Assembly (NCBI RefSeq): GCF_014203605.1
Contig: NZ_JACHJJ010000027.1
Span: 33,217 to 97,216, forward strand
Direction: 5' to 3'
Source: Thiemannella venezuelensis
GTDB lineage: Bacteria > Actinomycetota > Actinomycetes > Streptosporangiales > Streptosporangiaceae
DNA: 64,000 bases
The position numbers and the translations under genes were made by a program. This document shows, one piece after another, positions 1 to 7,797 of this stretch; position 1 is the first letter of the stretch; every line of letters starts with the position of its first letter. Below the pieces are notes generated by a model, which worked only from the letters and a program-made list of their open reading frames with translations, searched no databases and had not been told where the DNA came from.

Positions 1-1
1 C

Positions 2-130
2 GACTGGAACAACGACGGCAACGAAGACATCATCGCCCGCGACATCAACGGCGCCCTCTGGCTCTACCGAGGCCAAGGCACCCTCACCCCCAGCCTTCTC
101 CCGCGCACCCAGATCGGCACCGGCTGGTAG
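2..130 (+). CDS. FG-GAP/VCBS-repeat protein, C-terminal end (partial)
   Basis: Only the last 42 residues lie in the window; the reading frame is open to the left edge and stops with TAG at 128-130. The visible sequence contains DWNNDGNEDIIARD, the calcium-binding loop pattern (DxNxDGxxD) of FG-GAP/VCBS repeats that form beta-propellers in secreted actinobacterial proteins, followed by a short LWLYRGQG strand typical of the end of such a blade. The protein is probably extracellular, but its N-terminal domains, and so its activity, cannot be seen. A wobble-paired hairpin at 152-194 follows and probably ends the transcript. Confidence 0.75.
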   Translation, partial: DWNNDGNEDIIARDINGALWLYRGQGTLTPSLLPRTQIGTGW

Positions 131-151
131 GAATCCCCGCCGGCCGGAAAC

Positions 152-194
152 GACGAGGTCCCGTTCGGTCGAGACGATCGGGCGGGATCTCGCC
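152..194 (+). terminator. Orphan hairpin related to the tRNA-Ala trailer hairpins
   Basis: The arms 152-170 and 176-194 pair around the loop GAGAC. The element is recognisably the same as the hairpins after the three tRNA-Ala genes, including the left flank GGAAACGACGAG, but no tRNA is nearby. Read as plus-strand RNA its changes mostly give G-U wobble pairs. On the minus strand the same positions give A-C mismatches, so the structure looks selected on the plus strand, after the FG-GAP gene. There is no long U-tract. Confidence 0.55.
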
Positions 195-246
195 GGTCTT
201 CCCCCGGACATCGCGGGAACGACCCGAGATGAGATCTTCCACTCCC

Positions 247-265
247 AAAGGTTAGCCTTACCTAA
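247..265 (+). promoter_or_regulatory. DtxR/IdeR-type iron box overlapping a TAATAT -10
   Basis: The 19-mer AAAGGTTAGCCTTACCTAA matches 15 of 19 positions of the IdeR/DmdR consensus TTAGGTTAGGCTAACCTAA, including the core GGTTAG and ACCTAA halves. A -10-like TAATAT (263-268) starts inside the box, so a bound repressor would cover the promoter. The downstream ATG is at 278. Iron-dependent repression of that gene is inferred. Confidence 0.7.
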
Positions 266-277
266 TATATTCGAACG

Positions 278-910
278 ATGAATCCTTCTGACATTCGTAC
301 GGTGAGGACCGAGGCCGAGCTCCGGGAGATCGCGAAAGAGCCGCCGCAGACCATCTGGGACAAGGACATCGCCCGGATCGACGAGCACGCACGCACGATC
401 ATCGCGCACTCGCCGTTCGTGCTGCTGGCGACCTCGGACTCGGACGGAGTCTGCGACGTGTCGCCCCGGGGGGATCCCGCCGGGGCGGTGCTGGTCCTCG
501 ACGACCACCGGCTGGTGCTCGCCGACCGGCCCGGCAACCACCGGCTCGACAGTCTCCGCAACGTGCTGAGCAACCCCCGCGTCGGACTGCTGTTCATCGT
601 GCCCGGAATGAACGAGACACTGCGGGTGAACGGGCGTGCGACGATCGTCTCCGACGCGCCGTTCTTCGACGACCTGGCGGTCCAGGGAAAGCGGCCGCGG
701 CTGGCGCTCCTCGTCGACGTCGAGGAGCTGTACATGCACTGCGCGAAGGCGTTCCTGCGCTCGTCGCTGTGGGAGCCCGAGACCTGGCCGGACCGGAAGA
801 GCCTGCCCACGCTCGGGCGGATCGCGAAGGACCAGCTGGGCATCAAGGGGGTTCCCGCGAAGGCGATCGACGCGGGACTCGCCCTGGACGCCAAGATGAA
901 CCGGTACTGA
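278..910 (+). CDS. FMN-dependent PPOX-type flavoprotein (MSMEG_1061-like)
   Basis: This 210-residue protein belongs to the pyridoxamine-5'-phosphate-oxidase-like split-barrel family. It shows the N-terminal FVLLATSDSDGVCDVSPRGD strand-loop and the following FMN-binding barrel (about residues 45-150), then a helical C-terminus. Such proteins bind FMN or F420 and reduce small molecules; the substrate here is unknown. The start is ATG 278. No Shine-Dalgarno sequence is visible, and TAATAT lies 9 nt upstream, so the mRNA is probably leaderless. The overlapping iron box (247-265) suggests expression under iron limitation. No siderophore genes are adjacent. Confidence 0.88.
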   Translation: MNPSDIRTVRTEAELREIAKEPPQTIWDKDIARIDEHARTIIAHSPFVLLATSDSDGVCDVSPRGDPAGAVLVLDDHRLVLADRPGNHRLDSLRNVLSNPRVGLLFIVPGMNETLRVNGRATIVSDAPFFDDLAVQGKRPRLALLVDVEELYMHCAKAFLRSSLWEPETWPDRKSLPTLGRIAKDQLGIKGVPAKAIDAGLALDAKMNRY

Positions 911-984
911 CGTCCGGGCGCCTCGCGGGAGCCGGTCGCGGCACCCGGGCGCGTGCGGCCGTCGCCCGGGATGCCGGTGGGATG

Positions 985-1599
985 TCAGCGGTCGGAGGAC
1001 GGCCAGATGCCGCGCAGTGGACGCATGCCCTCCTCGACGTAGTCGGCGACGGGACGACCGCCGCCGTCGAGGTAACACTGCTCGAGCGCGGCGAAGCAGC
1101 CGAAGACGAGGGCGTTCGCGGTCACGCGAGCCTGCGTTCCGGTCAGCCCGCCGGCAGCCGCGATCAGGGGTGCGATCCGCCGGCCTGCATGGTCGAGATC
1201 GGCGCAGACCGCCACGCGGACCGACGGCTCGGCGAAGAGGTAACGGGCCCTGCGCCACGGGCTCCTCGTCTGATGGCCTTCGCCCGCGTCCCCGGAACCG
1301 GACGCGCCCTCCGGTGCGGATCCGCAGGCGCGGACGGCTCGGAGCAGGCCGCCGACGGGATCACCGGGGACCAGGAAGTCCTCGAGCGCCTCGGGGATCA
1401 TCCTGCCGAACTCGTCGGCGACCACGATCCCTTCCTTCGTGCCGAAGTAGCGGTACACCGACGACGGCGACACCTCGGCCGCGGCCGCGATCTCCTCGAC
1501 CGTGACCGCGGCGAACCCCTTCTCGTCGAACAGGTCGAGGGCGCGTTCCTGGACGGCGCGCATCGCCTTGAGCCGCCGGCGTTCACGGAGCCCGCTCAT
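985..1599 (-). CDS. TetR/AcrR family transcriptional regulator
   Basis: This is a 204-residue protein. An N-terminal helix-turn-helix covers about residues 8-55 (VTVEEIAAAAEVSPSSVYRY, then FGTKEG), the TetR signature. A divergent ligand-binding domain follows. ATG 1599 (MSGLRERRRL) is chosen because TetR proteins begin a few residues before this basic helix; the open frame runs far upstream without homology. It is convergent with the flavoprotein gene and divergent from the ArsR-remnant/SRPBCC locus, so either could be its target. Ligand and operator are unknown. Confidence 0.88.
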   Translation of the reverse strand: MSGLRERRRLKAMRAVQERALDLFDEKGFAAVTVEEIAAAAEVSPSSVYRYFGTKEGIVVADEFGRMIPEALEDFLVPGDPVGGLLRAVRACGSAPEGASGSGDAGEGHQTRSPWRRARYLFAEPSVRVAVCADLDHAGRRIAPLIAAAGGLTGTQARVTANALVFGCFAALEQCYLDGGGRPVADYVEEGMRPLRGIWPSSDR

Positions 1600-1701
1600 G
1601 TGATCAGGGTAGCGATGAAGGCTCACCTGAGCGACGAAGAATCCCGCGCCTTGTCCGGCCGCCCCCCGCCGCGCCGAAGTTCGCCGGACCGTGGAGAGGC
1701 C

Positions 1702-1935
1702 GTGTGCGGAAAACGTCAGCACGCCGTAGCGGAGCCGGGGCGGCTCCTCGGCCACGGCCCGTCCGGTGAGCCGGCCGCGCCGGAGACGGCCAGGAGCGGA
1801 GTGCTCGGCCGGGAGGAGCTGCACTACCTCAACGCCGCGCCCGTGCACGAGATCGCCCACCGGTGGATCAGCCGCTACGACCGGGCCAGGGTCCGAGCCC
1901 TGGCGGACCTGAAACTCGCCCTGGAGAGGACCCCG
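1702..1935 (+). pseudogene. ArsR-family regulator remnant fused in frame to the next gene
   Basis: The frame just upstream of the SRPBCC gene encodes HYLNAAPVHEIAHRWISRYD and then RVRALADLKLALERTP. This is the usual C-terminal end of the ArsR repressors that sit directly before AHSA1-type SRPBCC genes. The DNA-binding domain that should precede it is gone: upstream of about 1800 the frame is degraded and only a vague RQHAVAEPGRLL resemblance to the recognition helix remains. The remnant has no stop before ATG 1936 and is in the same frame. A GTG at 1801 with AGGAG 4 nt upstream could still start a fusion protein of 45 extra residues. Confidence 0.6.
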
Positions 1936-2418
1936 ATGGACGCGCCGACCTTCGTCTACACCGCCTACATCCGCACCACCCCGCAGAAGCTCTGGCAGGC
2001 GCTGACCGAGCCCGCCTTCACCCGCCGCTACTGGGCCACGGAGTTCATCACGGACTGGTCCGCCGGCTCGCCGATGACCTGGGACAACCACGGCGTGCTG
2101 ATCAGCGACCCGGAGCAGGTCGTGCTGGAGGCCGAACCCTACACCCGGCTCTCCCACACCTGGCACGCCATCACCCCGGAGCTCTCCAACCGCTTCGGCT
2201 GGGACGAGGAACTGCTCCCCCGGCTGTCCGGCGAGGCCCGCTCGAAGGTCACCTTCACGATCGAGGAGACCGCGCAGGTCGTGAAGCTCACCGTCGTGCA
2301 CGACGGCTTCGAGCCCGGATCGAGCCTGGCCGAGATGGTCGGCCACGGCTGGCCGAACGTGGTGTCGAGCCTGAAGTCGCTGCTGGAGACCGGCGAACCG
2401 CTGCCGGCCGATGCGTGA
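1936..2418 (+). CDS. SRPBCC/AHSA1-like protein
   Basis: This 160-residue protein belongs to the START/Bet v1-like superfamily, in the branch related to the C-terminal domain of Hsp90 activator Aha1. It begins MDAPTFVYTAYIRTTPQKLW and continues with ALTEPAFTRRYWATEF, the hallmark of this family. These proteins bind hydrophobic ligands in a deep cavity; no enzymatic reaction can be assigned. ATG 1936 follows AGAGGA by 5 nt. The partner ArsR repressor that normally controls and overlaps such genes is reduced to a C-terminal fragment, so expression may be deregulated. Confidence 0.88.
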   Translation: MDAPTFVYTAYIRTTPQKLWQALTEPAFTRRYWATEFITDWSAGSPMTWDNHGVLISDPEQVVLEAEPYTRLSHTWHAITPELSNRFGWDEELLPRLSGEARSKVTFTIEETAQVVKLTVVHDGFEPGSSLAEMVGHGWPNVVSSLKSLLETGEPLPADA

Positions 2419-2455
2419 CCTCCCCGATCAGGGCTCGGCGGCCGCGCCGGGGAGG

Positions 2456-2504
2456 AAAACGACGAGATCCCGTCCGATCGGAGCGATCGGACGGGATCTC
2501 GTCG
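2456..2504 (-). terminator. Hairpin after tRNA-Ala copy 1
   Basis: A perfect 19-bp stem (2461-2479 with 2485-2503, loop GGAGC) is followed on the minus strand by TTTT. The stem carries CCGTCC/GGACGG where the other two tRNA copies have CCGCCC/GGGCGG, a compensatory change that keeps pairing. A second small hairpin, GGCCGTT/AACGGCC, lies between this stem and the tRNA. Confidence 0.85.
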
Positions 2505-2538
2505 ATGTGCTTCAGGCCGTTTCGACAACGGCCCGGAG

Positions 2539-2611
2539 TGGAGCTATGGGGATTCGAACCCCAGACCTCCTCCATGCCATGGAGGCGCGCTACCAGCTGC
2601 GCCATAGCCCC
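2539..2611 (-). tRNA. tRNA-Ala(GGC), copy 1
   Basis: The 73-nt cloverleaf reads GGGGCTATGGCGCAGCTGGT at its 5' end. The acceptor stem is GGGGCTA/TAGCTCC, the D arm GCGC/GCGC, and the anticodon stem CCTCC/GGAGG closes the loop ATGGCAT, giving anticodon GGC. The T arm is TGGGG/CCCCA with TTCGAAT. The discriminator is A and CCA is not encoded. It decodes the GCC alanine codon, which dominates at this GC content. Two further copies lie at 26270 and 46533. Confidence 0.97.
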
Positions 2612-2693
2612 TTGCCGTGGCCCGCCGGGCTCTCACCCGGCGGCACCACGCCAGTGTATAGGACATCGCGCAGCACCCCGTAACCGCCGGACG

Positions 2694-4217
2694 CTAGCCG
2701 AGTTCCACGGCCCGGCCGATCAGGCCGGCCAGCTCGGTCACCATCGGGTCCTCGGTGCTCCCGGCCAGGCGGGCGGCGTGCCCGGCGAGGTCCCGGACGC
2801 CCACTCCGGCCAGCGGCTCGCGGCCGCGCAGGTACTCGGCGAACGCCGCGGCCACCACGTCCACCTGGAACCTCGGCGGCATCCCCGCCCAGAGCGACTC
2901 CGACAGCTCCCCCGCCTCCAGGGAGCCGCTGGCCTCGGCGGGCCGCCGGGTGTCGGGGTCCTGCCAGCGCACGGTCGCGGTGGCCACCTGGCCGGAGGCC
3001 CCGCCGCGCAGCCGCAGGCGGTAGAGGGCGGTCACCGAGTGCCCGGGCCCGATCTCGCCGCCGTCCCGGGCGTCGTCGCGGAAGTCCTCGGCCGCCAGCG
3101 TGCGGTTCTCGTAGCCGATGAGGTGGTAGGACTCCACGACCGCGGGGTTGAACACCACCTGCGCCTTGGCGTCGCGCGCCCGCAGGTCGAGGGTGGTGGC
3201 GAGCTGCTCCGCGAAGACCTTGCGCGCCTCGTCGGCCGAGCCGACGTAGACCGCCGCGCCGTCGCCGTTGTCGGCGAGCTGCTCCATCAGGTGGTCGCCG
3301 TACTCGCGGCCGACTCCGACGCAGAGCAGGGTGATCTGCTTGCCGGCGGACTCCTCGACCCGGTCCAGGATGCCCTGCCAGCTCGTGTCGCCGGTGTTGG
3401 CCAGGCCGTCGGAGAGCAGGATGACCCGGTTGGTGGCCACCGGCCGGAACGCGTGGGAGGCCTCGGCGTACCCGGCGGTCAGGCCCGCCTCCAGATTCGT
3501 GGAGTCCTGTACGGCGAGCCGGTCGACGGCCGCGTGCAACGTCTCGCGATCCGTCGCCGGCGTCATGGAGAGGACCGTCTCGGCCTCGTCGCTGAAGGCC
3601 ACGATGGAGATCCGGTCCCCCGGCCCGAGCTGGTCGACGAGCATGTGCAGGGACTGCCTGACCAGGTCGAGCCGGCCGGGCTCGCCCATCGAGCCGGACA
3701 CGTCCACCACGAAGGTCAGGTTCGCCGGACGGCGCGTCTCCGGGTCCTCCCGGCGGGTCTGCAGGCCGACCCGGAGCAGCGCGGTCCCGTTCTCGGGCGC
3801 GCGGGCGCCGTCGACGTGCACGGCGAAGCCGTCGTCCGCGGGCTCCCGGTAGTCCTGCCGGAAGGAGTTGACGAACTCCTCCGGCCGGACCCCGGCGGGA
3901 TCGGGCAGCCGGCCCTCGCCGAGGAGCCGCCTGGCATAGCCGTAGGAGGCGGTGTCCACGTCGAGGGCGAAGGTGGAGATCTGCTCGGCGGAGGTGTCCC
4001 GGCCCTCCCGGGCGCCCGGCTCCCCCGCCGCGGTCTCCTCCCCCGCCGCCTTCTGCTCCTGGGCGGGCGCCCGGGACGGCGCGGCCCGGTCCTGGTTCAT
4101 CGGACCGGCCGCGGGCTTGGTGCCCTCGCCTCCCGTCCCTCCGCCGCAGGCGGCGGCGAGCAGCAGGGCGAGCGCGGCGAGGACGATGGCGAGCGGACGT
4201 GACTTCCGTGACTTCAT
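2694..4217 (-). CDS. YfbK-like von Willebrand factor A lipoprotein
   Basis: This 507-residue protein starts with a lipoprotein signal peptide (basic MKSRKSR, hydrophobic stretch, lipobox LAAAC near residue 24). A VWF-associated N-terminal domain follows, then a VWA domain with the MIDAS motif DVSGSMG (about residue 170), and a C-terminal YfbK-type (DUF3520-like) domain. VWA domains bind a metal ion and mediate protein-protein contacts; this one would sit on the outer face of the membrane. GGAGG precedes ATG 4217. Length and domain order match the YfbK family. The partner and role are unknown. Confidence 0.9.
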   Translation of the reverse strand: MKSRKSRPLAIVLAALALLLAAACGGGTGGEGTKPAAGPMNQDRAAPSRAPAQEQKAAGEETAAGEPGAREGRDTSAEQISTFALDVDTASYGYARRLLGEGRLPDPAGVRPEEFVNSFRQDYREPADDGFAVHVDGARAPENGTALLRVGLQTRREDPETRRPANLTFVVDVSGSMGEPGRLDLVRQSLHMLVDQLGPGDRISIVAFSDEAETVLSMTPATDRETLHAAVDRLAVQDSTNLEAGLTAGYAEASHAFRPVATNRVILLSDGLANTGDTSWQGILDRVEESAGKQITLLCVGVGREYGDHLMEQLADNGDGAAVYVGSADEARKVFAEQLATTLDLRARDAKAQVVFNPAVVESYHLIGYENRTLAAEDFRDDARDGGEIGPGHSVTALYRLRLRGGASGQVATATVRWQDPDTRRPAEASGSLEAGELSESLWAGMPPRFQVDVVAAAFAEYLRGREPLAGVGVRDLAGHAARLAGSTEDPMVTELAGLIGRAVELG

Positions 4218-4316
4218 GGTCGCCTCCGGGGATGCGGGTCACCCCCTACGACGACGACGTCCCCGTGCGGGCCGGGTGCTTGACCCAAGCGAGTGCGAAC
4301 CGTGCCCGTCGCGTGA

Positions 4317-4862
4317 TCACGCCTTCCAGGCGGGGTCCCGCCCGGTGAGCCCGAGCGCCCGGTCGAGGGGCGGGGCGTCCGCCGGCACCGCGACCTCCTC
4401 GCCGAAGACCCCGTTCTGCCGCGCCATCGGCGCCATCTGCTCGACGTAGACCGCCATGGCCTCGGCGGTCTCGGAGTCCACCTCGTAGTCCTGCCCGGTG
4501 GCCCGGGCCAGGTCCCAGCCGTGGAAGACCAGGTCGCCCAGGCCCATCTGGAACACGACGGTCATGGGCAGTCCCATCATCGGGCTCTCCCCCTCGAACG
4601 CCTCCTGGTGCGACCAGGCCTCGACCATGCCCCGGACCCGGCCCTCCAGGGCGTCCGGCTCGCTGTCCTCCGGCGGCAGGGGCTCCTTGCGGGCCAGTGC
4701 CTCGAACATCAGCGCCACCCAGGACAGGTGGCCGAGCAGCGCCCGGACGTCGTACTCGCTGCAGGGGGTCGGCAGGGCGAGCTGGTCGTCCCGGATCCCC
4801 CGGACCACGTTCACAGTGCGGTCGGCCGCACGCGACAACATCTCGTTCATAGCGCTCATCAT
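4317..4862 (-). CDS. TIGR03086 / DinB-like metal-binding protein
   Basis: This 181-residue protein of the DinB-like four-helix superfamily has the actinobacterial TIGR03086 pattern: PTPCSEYDVRALLGHLSWVA near the N-terminus and MGLGDLVFHGWDLARATGQD in the second half. The conserved His residues (GHLSW, FHGWDL) fit the metal site of mycothiol-dependent maleylpyruvate isomerase relatives. A mycothiol-dependent transferase is plausible but the substrate is unknown. The ATG at 4862 and the one at 4859 are both possible; GGGGGA lies about 10 nt upstream. Confidence 0.85.
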   Translation of the reverse strand: MMSAMNEMLSRAADRTVNVVRGIRDDQLALPTPCSEYDVRALLGHLSWVALMFEALARKEPLPPEDSEPDALEGRVRGMVEAWSHQEAFEGESPMMGLPMTVVFQMGLGDLVFHGWDLARATGQDYEVDSETAEAMAVYVEQMAPMARQNGVFGEEVAVPADAPPLDRALGLTGRDPAWKA

Positions 4863-4993
4863 TCCTGTCGATCCCCCTGCTGTCCCGGAGAAACGCGACA
4901 TATGATCCGTGATCACGCGTGTCCGCCCGGAACCGGCCGCCGAGCGTCCCGGCGCGGAGATCCCGGGGTTCCGGCGTCCGCGGGGCGGACCGG

Positions 4994-5482
4994 TCAGCAG
5001 GCGCAGGCGGCGCCGGAGACGGGGGCGGTCAGGGAGTCGACCGGGCGGCGGGAGACGCCGCCCGCGGTCTCGACCGGGAACCCCTCGCGGGCCCAGTACT
5101 CGAAACCGCCCAACATCTCCTTGACCGGGTGGCCGAGCCTGGCGAACTCCAGCGCGGCGCGGGTGGCGCCGTTGCAGCCGGGACCCCAGCAGTAGGTCAC
5201 CACGGTGGCCCCGGCGGGGACCGTCTCGGCGGCGCGGGCGGGGATCTCCGCGGTGGGCAGGTGCACGGCGCCCTCGATGTGGCCCTGGTCCCAGCTCTCC
5301 CGGCTGCGGGAGTCGACCACGACGATGCCCGGGACGCCTGCGGCCAGGTCGGCGGCGACGTCGGAGACGTCGGTCTCGAACGCCAGGCGGGCGGCGAAGT
5401 GCGCGAGTGCGGCGGCGCCGTCCGCGGCGGGGATCCAGGTGACGGCGGACACAGGGGCGGCAGGGGCGGGGGTGGGGGACAT
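4994..5482 (-). CDS. Rhodanese-like sulfurtransferase
   Basis: This 162-residue single-domain rhodanese has the CH2A-like start GIVVVDSRSRESWDQGHIEG and the active-site loop TYCWGPGCNGAT, where the first Cys of CWGPGC sits at the catalytic position. The family transfers sulfane sulfur to thiol or cyanide acceptors. The protein ends in a Cys-rich tail (ACAC). The gene is divergent from an FtrA-like regulator with about 160 bp between starts. This pairing suggests the regulator controls it. Confidence 0.9.
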   Translation of the reverse strand: MSPTPAPAAPVSAVTWIPAADGAAALAHFAARLAFETDVSDVAADLAAGVPGIVVVDSRSRESWDQGHIEGAVHLPTAEIPARAAETVPAGATVVTYCWGPGCNGATRAALEFARLGHPVKEMLGGFEYWAREGFPVETAGGVSRRPVDSLTAPVSGAACAC

Positions 5483-5646
5483 CTCGTACGGCCTTTCGGT
5501 CGGACCGGTCCGGCTCGTCTGCCGGGCCGGTCTGCGGCGCTGATCGGTGGAGTGGGGCGGCGGAAGGACTGCAACGGAAGGAATACTGCCGCGACCGGAG
5601 GACGCCCAACAGTGGCACGAATGCCGCTTATCGCTAATATCTCGCC

Positions 5647-6633
5647 ATGCTGCTACCGCTGCCGGCGCCGCGCGGCGTCCGCCGTACCGTCTCCGTGCTG
5701 GCCTTCGACGGCATGGCCCCCTTCGAGCTCGGGTGCGTGGTGGAGATCTTCGGGATCCCCCGTCCCGAGCTGGACGCGCCCTGGTACGAGCTGGCCGTCT
5801 GCGCCGAGGCCCCCGGCGACCTGCGGGTCGTGGGCGGCTTCACCATGCGGGCCGGGCACGGCCTCGACGTGCTCGCCGCCGCGGACACCGTGATCGTCCC
5901 GGGGGTGCCGGACGTGCGGGGCGAGGTCTCCCCCGGCGTGGTGGCGGCGCTCCGCACGGCGCACGGGCGGGGCGCGCGGGTCGTCTCGATCTGCTCGGGG
6001 GCGTTCGCGCTGGCCGCCGCCGGCCTGCTGGACGGGCGGGAGGCGACGACCCACTGGCAGTACGCCGAACTGCTCCAGCGCAGGTTCCCCCGGGTGCGGG
6101 TGAACCCGGACGTGCTCTACGTGGACGGCGGCGACGTGCTGACCAGCGCGGGCAGCGCGGCCGGGCTGGACCTGCTGGTCCATCTCGTGCGCAGGGACCA
6201 CGGCCCGGGCGTGGCCAACACGGTCGCGCGGCGGCTGGTCATCCCGCCGCACCGGGACGGCGGGCAGGCGCAGTTCGTCCAGGCGGCGGTCACGCCGCTG
6301 GAGGACGGCGACGCGGTGGCCGCCGCCATGGCCTGGGCCCTGGAGCACCTCGCCGAACCTCTCACGGTCGCCGATCTGGCCAGGGCCGCGCACATGTCGC
6401 AGCGCACCTTCATCAGGCGCTTCGGCCGCCGGACCGGGACCAGCCCGCTGCGCTGGGTGATCTCCCAGCGGGTGGCGGCCAGCCTGCCCCTGCTGGAGTC
6501 CGCCTCGGCTCCGGTGGAGGAGGTCGCCGCCGCGGTCGGATTCGACAGCGCGGTGACCTTCCGCCACCACTTCGCCCGGGCGATGCGCACCTCTCCCTCG
6601 GCCTACCGCAGGGCCTTCCGCTCCTCGGTCTGA
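5647..6633 (+). CDS. FtrA-like AraC regulator with DJ-1/PfpI sensor domain
   Basis: This 328-residue regulator carries an N-terminal DJ-1/PfpI (GATase1-like) domain (about residues 14-190, with VSICSGAFALAAAGLLDGR, the nucleophile-elbow Cys region). It ends with two AraC helix-turn-helix motifs (LTVADLARAAHMSQRTFIRR, then FDSAVTFRHHFARAM). This is the FtrA/GlxA architecture. TAATAT at 5635-5640 lies 6 nt before the ATG with no Shine-Dalgarno sequence, so leaderless translation is likely. The divergent rhodanese gene is the obvious candidate target; a reactive-sulfur or aldehyde signal is inference. Confidence 0.92.
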   Translation: MLLPLPAPRGVRRTVSVLAFDGMAPFELGCVVEIFGIPRPELDAPWYELAVCAEAPGDLRVVGGFTMRAGHGLDVLAAADTVIVPGVPDVRGEVSPGVVAALRTAHGRGARVVSICSGAFALAAAGLLDGREATTHWQYAELLQRRFPRVRVNPDVLYVDGGDVLTSAGSAAGLDLLVHLVRRDHGPGVANTVARRLVIPPHRDGGQAQFVQAAVTPLEDGDAVAAAMAWALEHLAEPLTVADLARAAHMSQRTFIRRFGRRTGTSPLRWVISQRVAASLPLLESASAPVEEVAAAVGFDSAVTFRHHFARAMRTSPSAYRRAFRSSV

Positions 6634-6668
6634 GGCCGTACGGCGCCGCCTCCCGGGTCAGGGGCGGG

Positions 6669-6723
6669 GCACCGGCCCGGCCCGGCCCGGCAGGTGGAGC
6701 GTCGCGCCGGGCCGGGCCGGTGC
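6669..6723. terminator. Bidirectional hairpin between convergent genes
   Basis: The arms GCACCGGCCCGGCCCGGC (6669-6686) and its exact reverse complement (6706-6723) form an 18-bp perfect stem with a 19-nt loop, between the convergent FtrA-like and serine hydrolase genes. It has no U-tract, as is common for actinobacterial terminators. Confidence 0.75.
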
Positions 6724-6744
6724 TCCCGCGCAGGAGCGCCGCGC

Positions 6745-7797
6745 TCAGGAATGCGCCTGCTGCAGGCTGCCGAGCAGGTCGAAGGCGGGGCGGTCCACCG
6801 GCCGCTGCGTGTTGCTCAGCACGACGACGCCCACCCCCTTCTCCGGGTCGAACCCCGTGAACGAGGAGAACCCGCCGGTCGCCCCGTTGTGCCAGATCTG
6901 GAGGTGGCCGCCCTGGCGGGCGTGCAGGCGCTGGCCCATCCAGCCCAGGTGGATCCAGGAGAAGGGGGTGATGCGGTGCTCGGTCTCGCGGCTGAGCCGG
7001 ACCGCCTCGGCGAACCCGCCCGCTCCGCCGCCCGACGGGGCGTCGTCCAGCTGGGCGCGGAGGAAGGCGACCATGTCGGCCGCCGTGGACCGCAGTCCGC
7101 CCGCGCCGGCCAGGTCCGCGAGGTGCCACGGCGCGGCGGGCCGCCCGCGCCGGGTGTGCCCCTGGGCGAGGCGCGCGGAGCGGTCCCCCCCGGTGGCGAT
7201 GCCGGTGTCCGCCATGCCCAGGGGCGCGCAGATCTCCCGGGTGATCAGTGTCTCGTAGTCGGTGCCGGCCCGGCGGGCGAGCGCCAGCCCGAGCAGGCCC
7301 GCGCCGAGGTTGGAGTAGCGGAACCGGCGGCCGGGCGCGGCGCCCAGCCGGGTCGCGGCCAGCCCCCGCAGCAGGAAATCGGCGGTGCACCCGGCGTAGG
7401 GGTCCGGCTTCCCGGGGCGCAGCAGCGCCGGCAGGAGCATGCCCTTGGGCAGGCGCGGCAGGCCCGAGGTGTGGGTGGCCAGGTGCCGCAGCGTGATCTC
7501 CCCGCCGTCCCGCGACGGAACGGCCGTCCCCTCGGGCAGCAGCGCGGCCAGCGGCTCGTCGAGGCCGGCCTCGCCCGCCACGGCCAGCCGGGCCAGGGCC
7601 AGCGCGGTGAACGTCTTCGTCACCGACCCGATCTCGAACAGCGTGCCGGCGTCCGGCGTGCCGTCGCGCTCGCCTCCCGTCCGGCCCGCGCCTCCGATCT
7701 CCGCCGATCCTCCGGCCACCGCGGCGACCACCACACCCGCGTGTGTCGCCGCCAGCCGATCGGCGGTCTCCCGCACTGCAACGCCAAGATCCGTCAT
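6745..7797 (-). CDS. Serine hydrolase, beta-lactamase class C / EstB family
   Basis: This 350-residue enzyme of the penicillin-binding beta-lactamase-like superfamily has the SxxK motif in FEIGSVTKTFTALAL (about residues 56-66), a YSN motif (FRYSNLGAGLLG) supplying the catalytic Tyr, and HNGATGG near residue 285 in place of the KTG box. Such proteins act as esterases, D-aminopeptidases or lactamase-like hydrolases. No signal peptide is visible, so a cytoplasmic esterase or peptidase is more likely than a secreted lactamase. A GATAAT lies 7 nt before ATG 7797 and no Shine-Dalgarno sequence is seen. Confidence 0.9.
   Translation of the reverse strand: MTDLGVAVRETADRLAATHAGVVVAAVAGGSAEIGGAGRTGGERDGTPDAGTLFEIGSVTKTFTALALARLAVAGEAGLDEPLAALLPEGTAVPSRDGGEITLRHLATHTSGLPRLPKGMLLPALLRPGKPDPYAGCTADFLLRGLAATRLGAAPGRRFRYSNLGAGLLGLALARRAGTDYETLITREICAPLGMADTGIATGGDRSARLAQGHTRRGRPAAPWHLADLAGAGGLRSTAADMVAFLRAQLDDAPSGGGAGGFAEAVRLSRETEHRITPFSWIHLGWMGQRLHARQGGHLQIWHNGATGGFSSFTGFDPEKGVGVVVLSNTQRPVDRPAFDLLGSLQQAHS

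Noticed and set aside
769-2418. A 549-codon open frame through the flavoprotein, TetR and SRPBCC regions
   Set aside because: Only the last third (from 1936, with the ArsR stub before it) has homology. The rest is the antisense or shifted frame of real genes, kept open by high GC.
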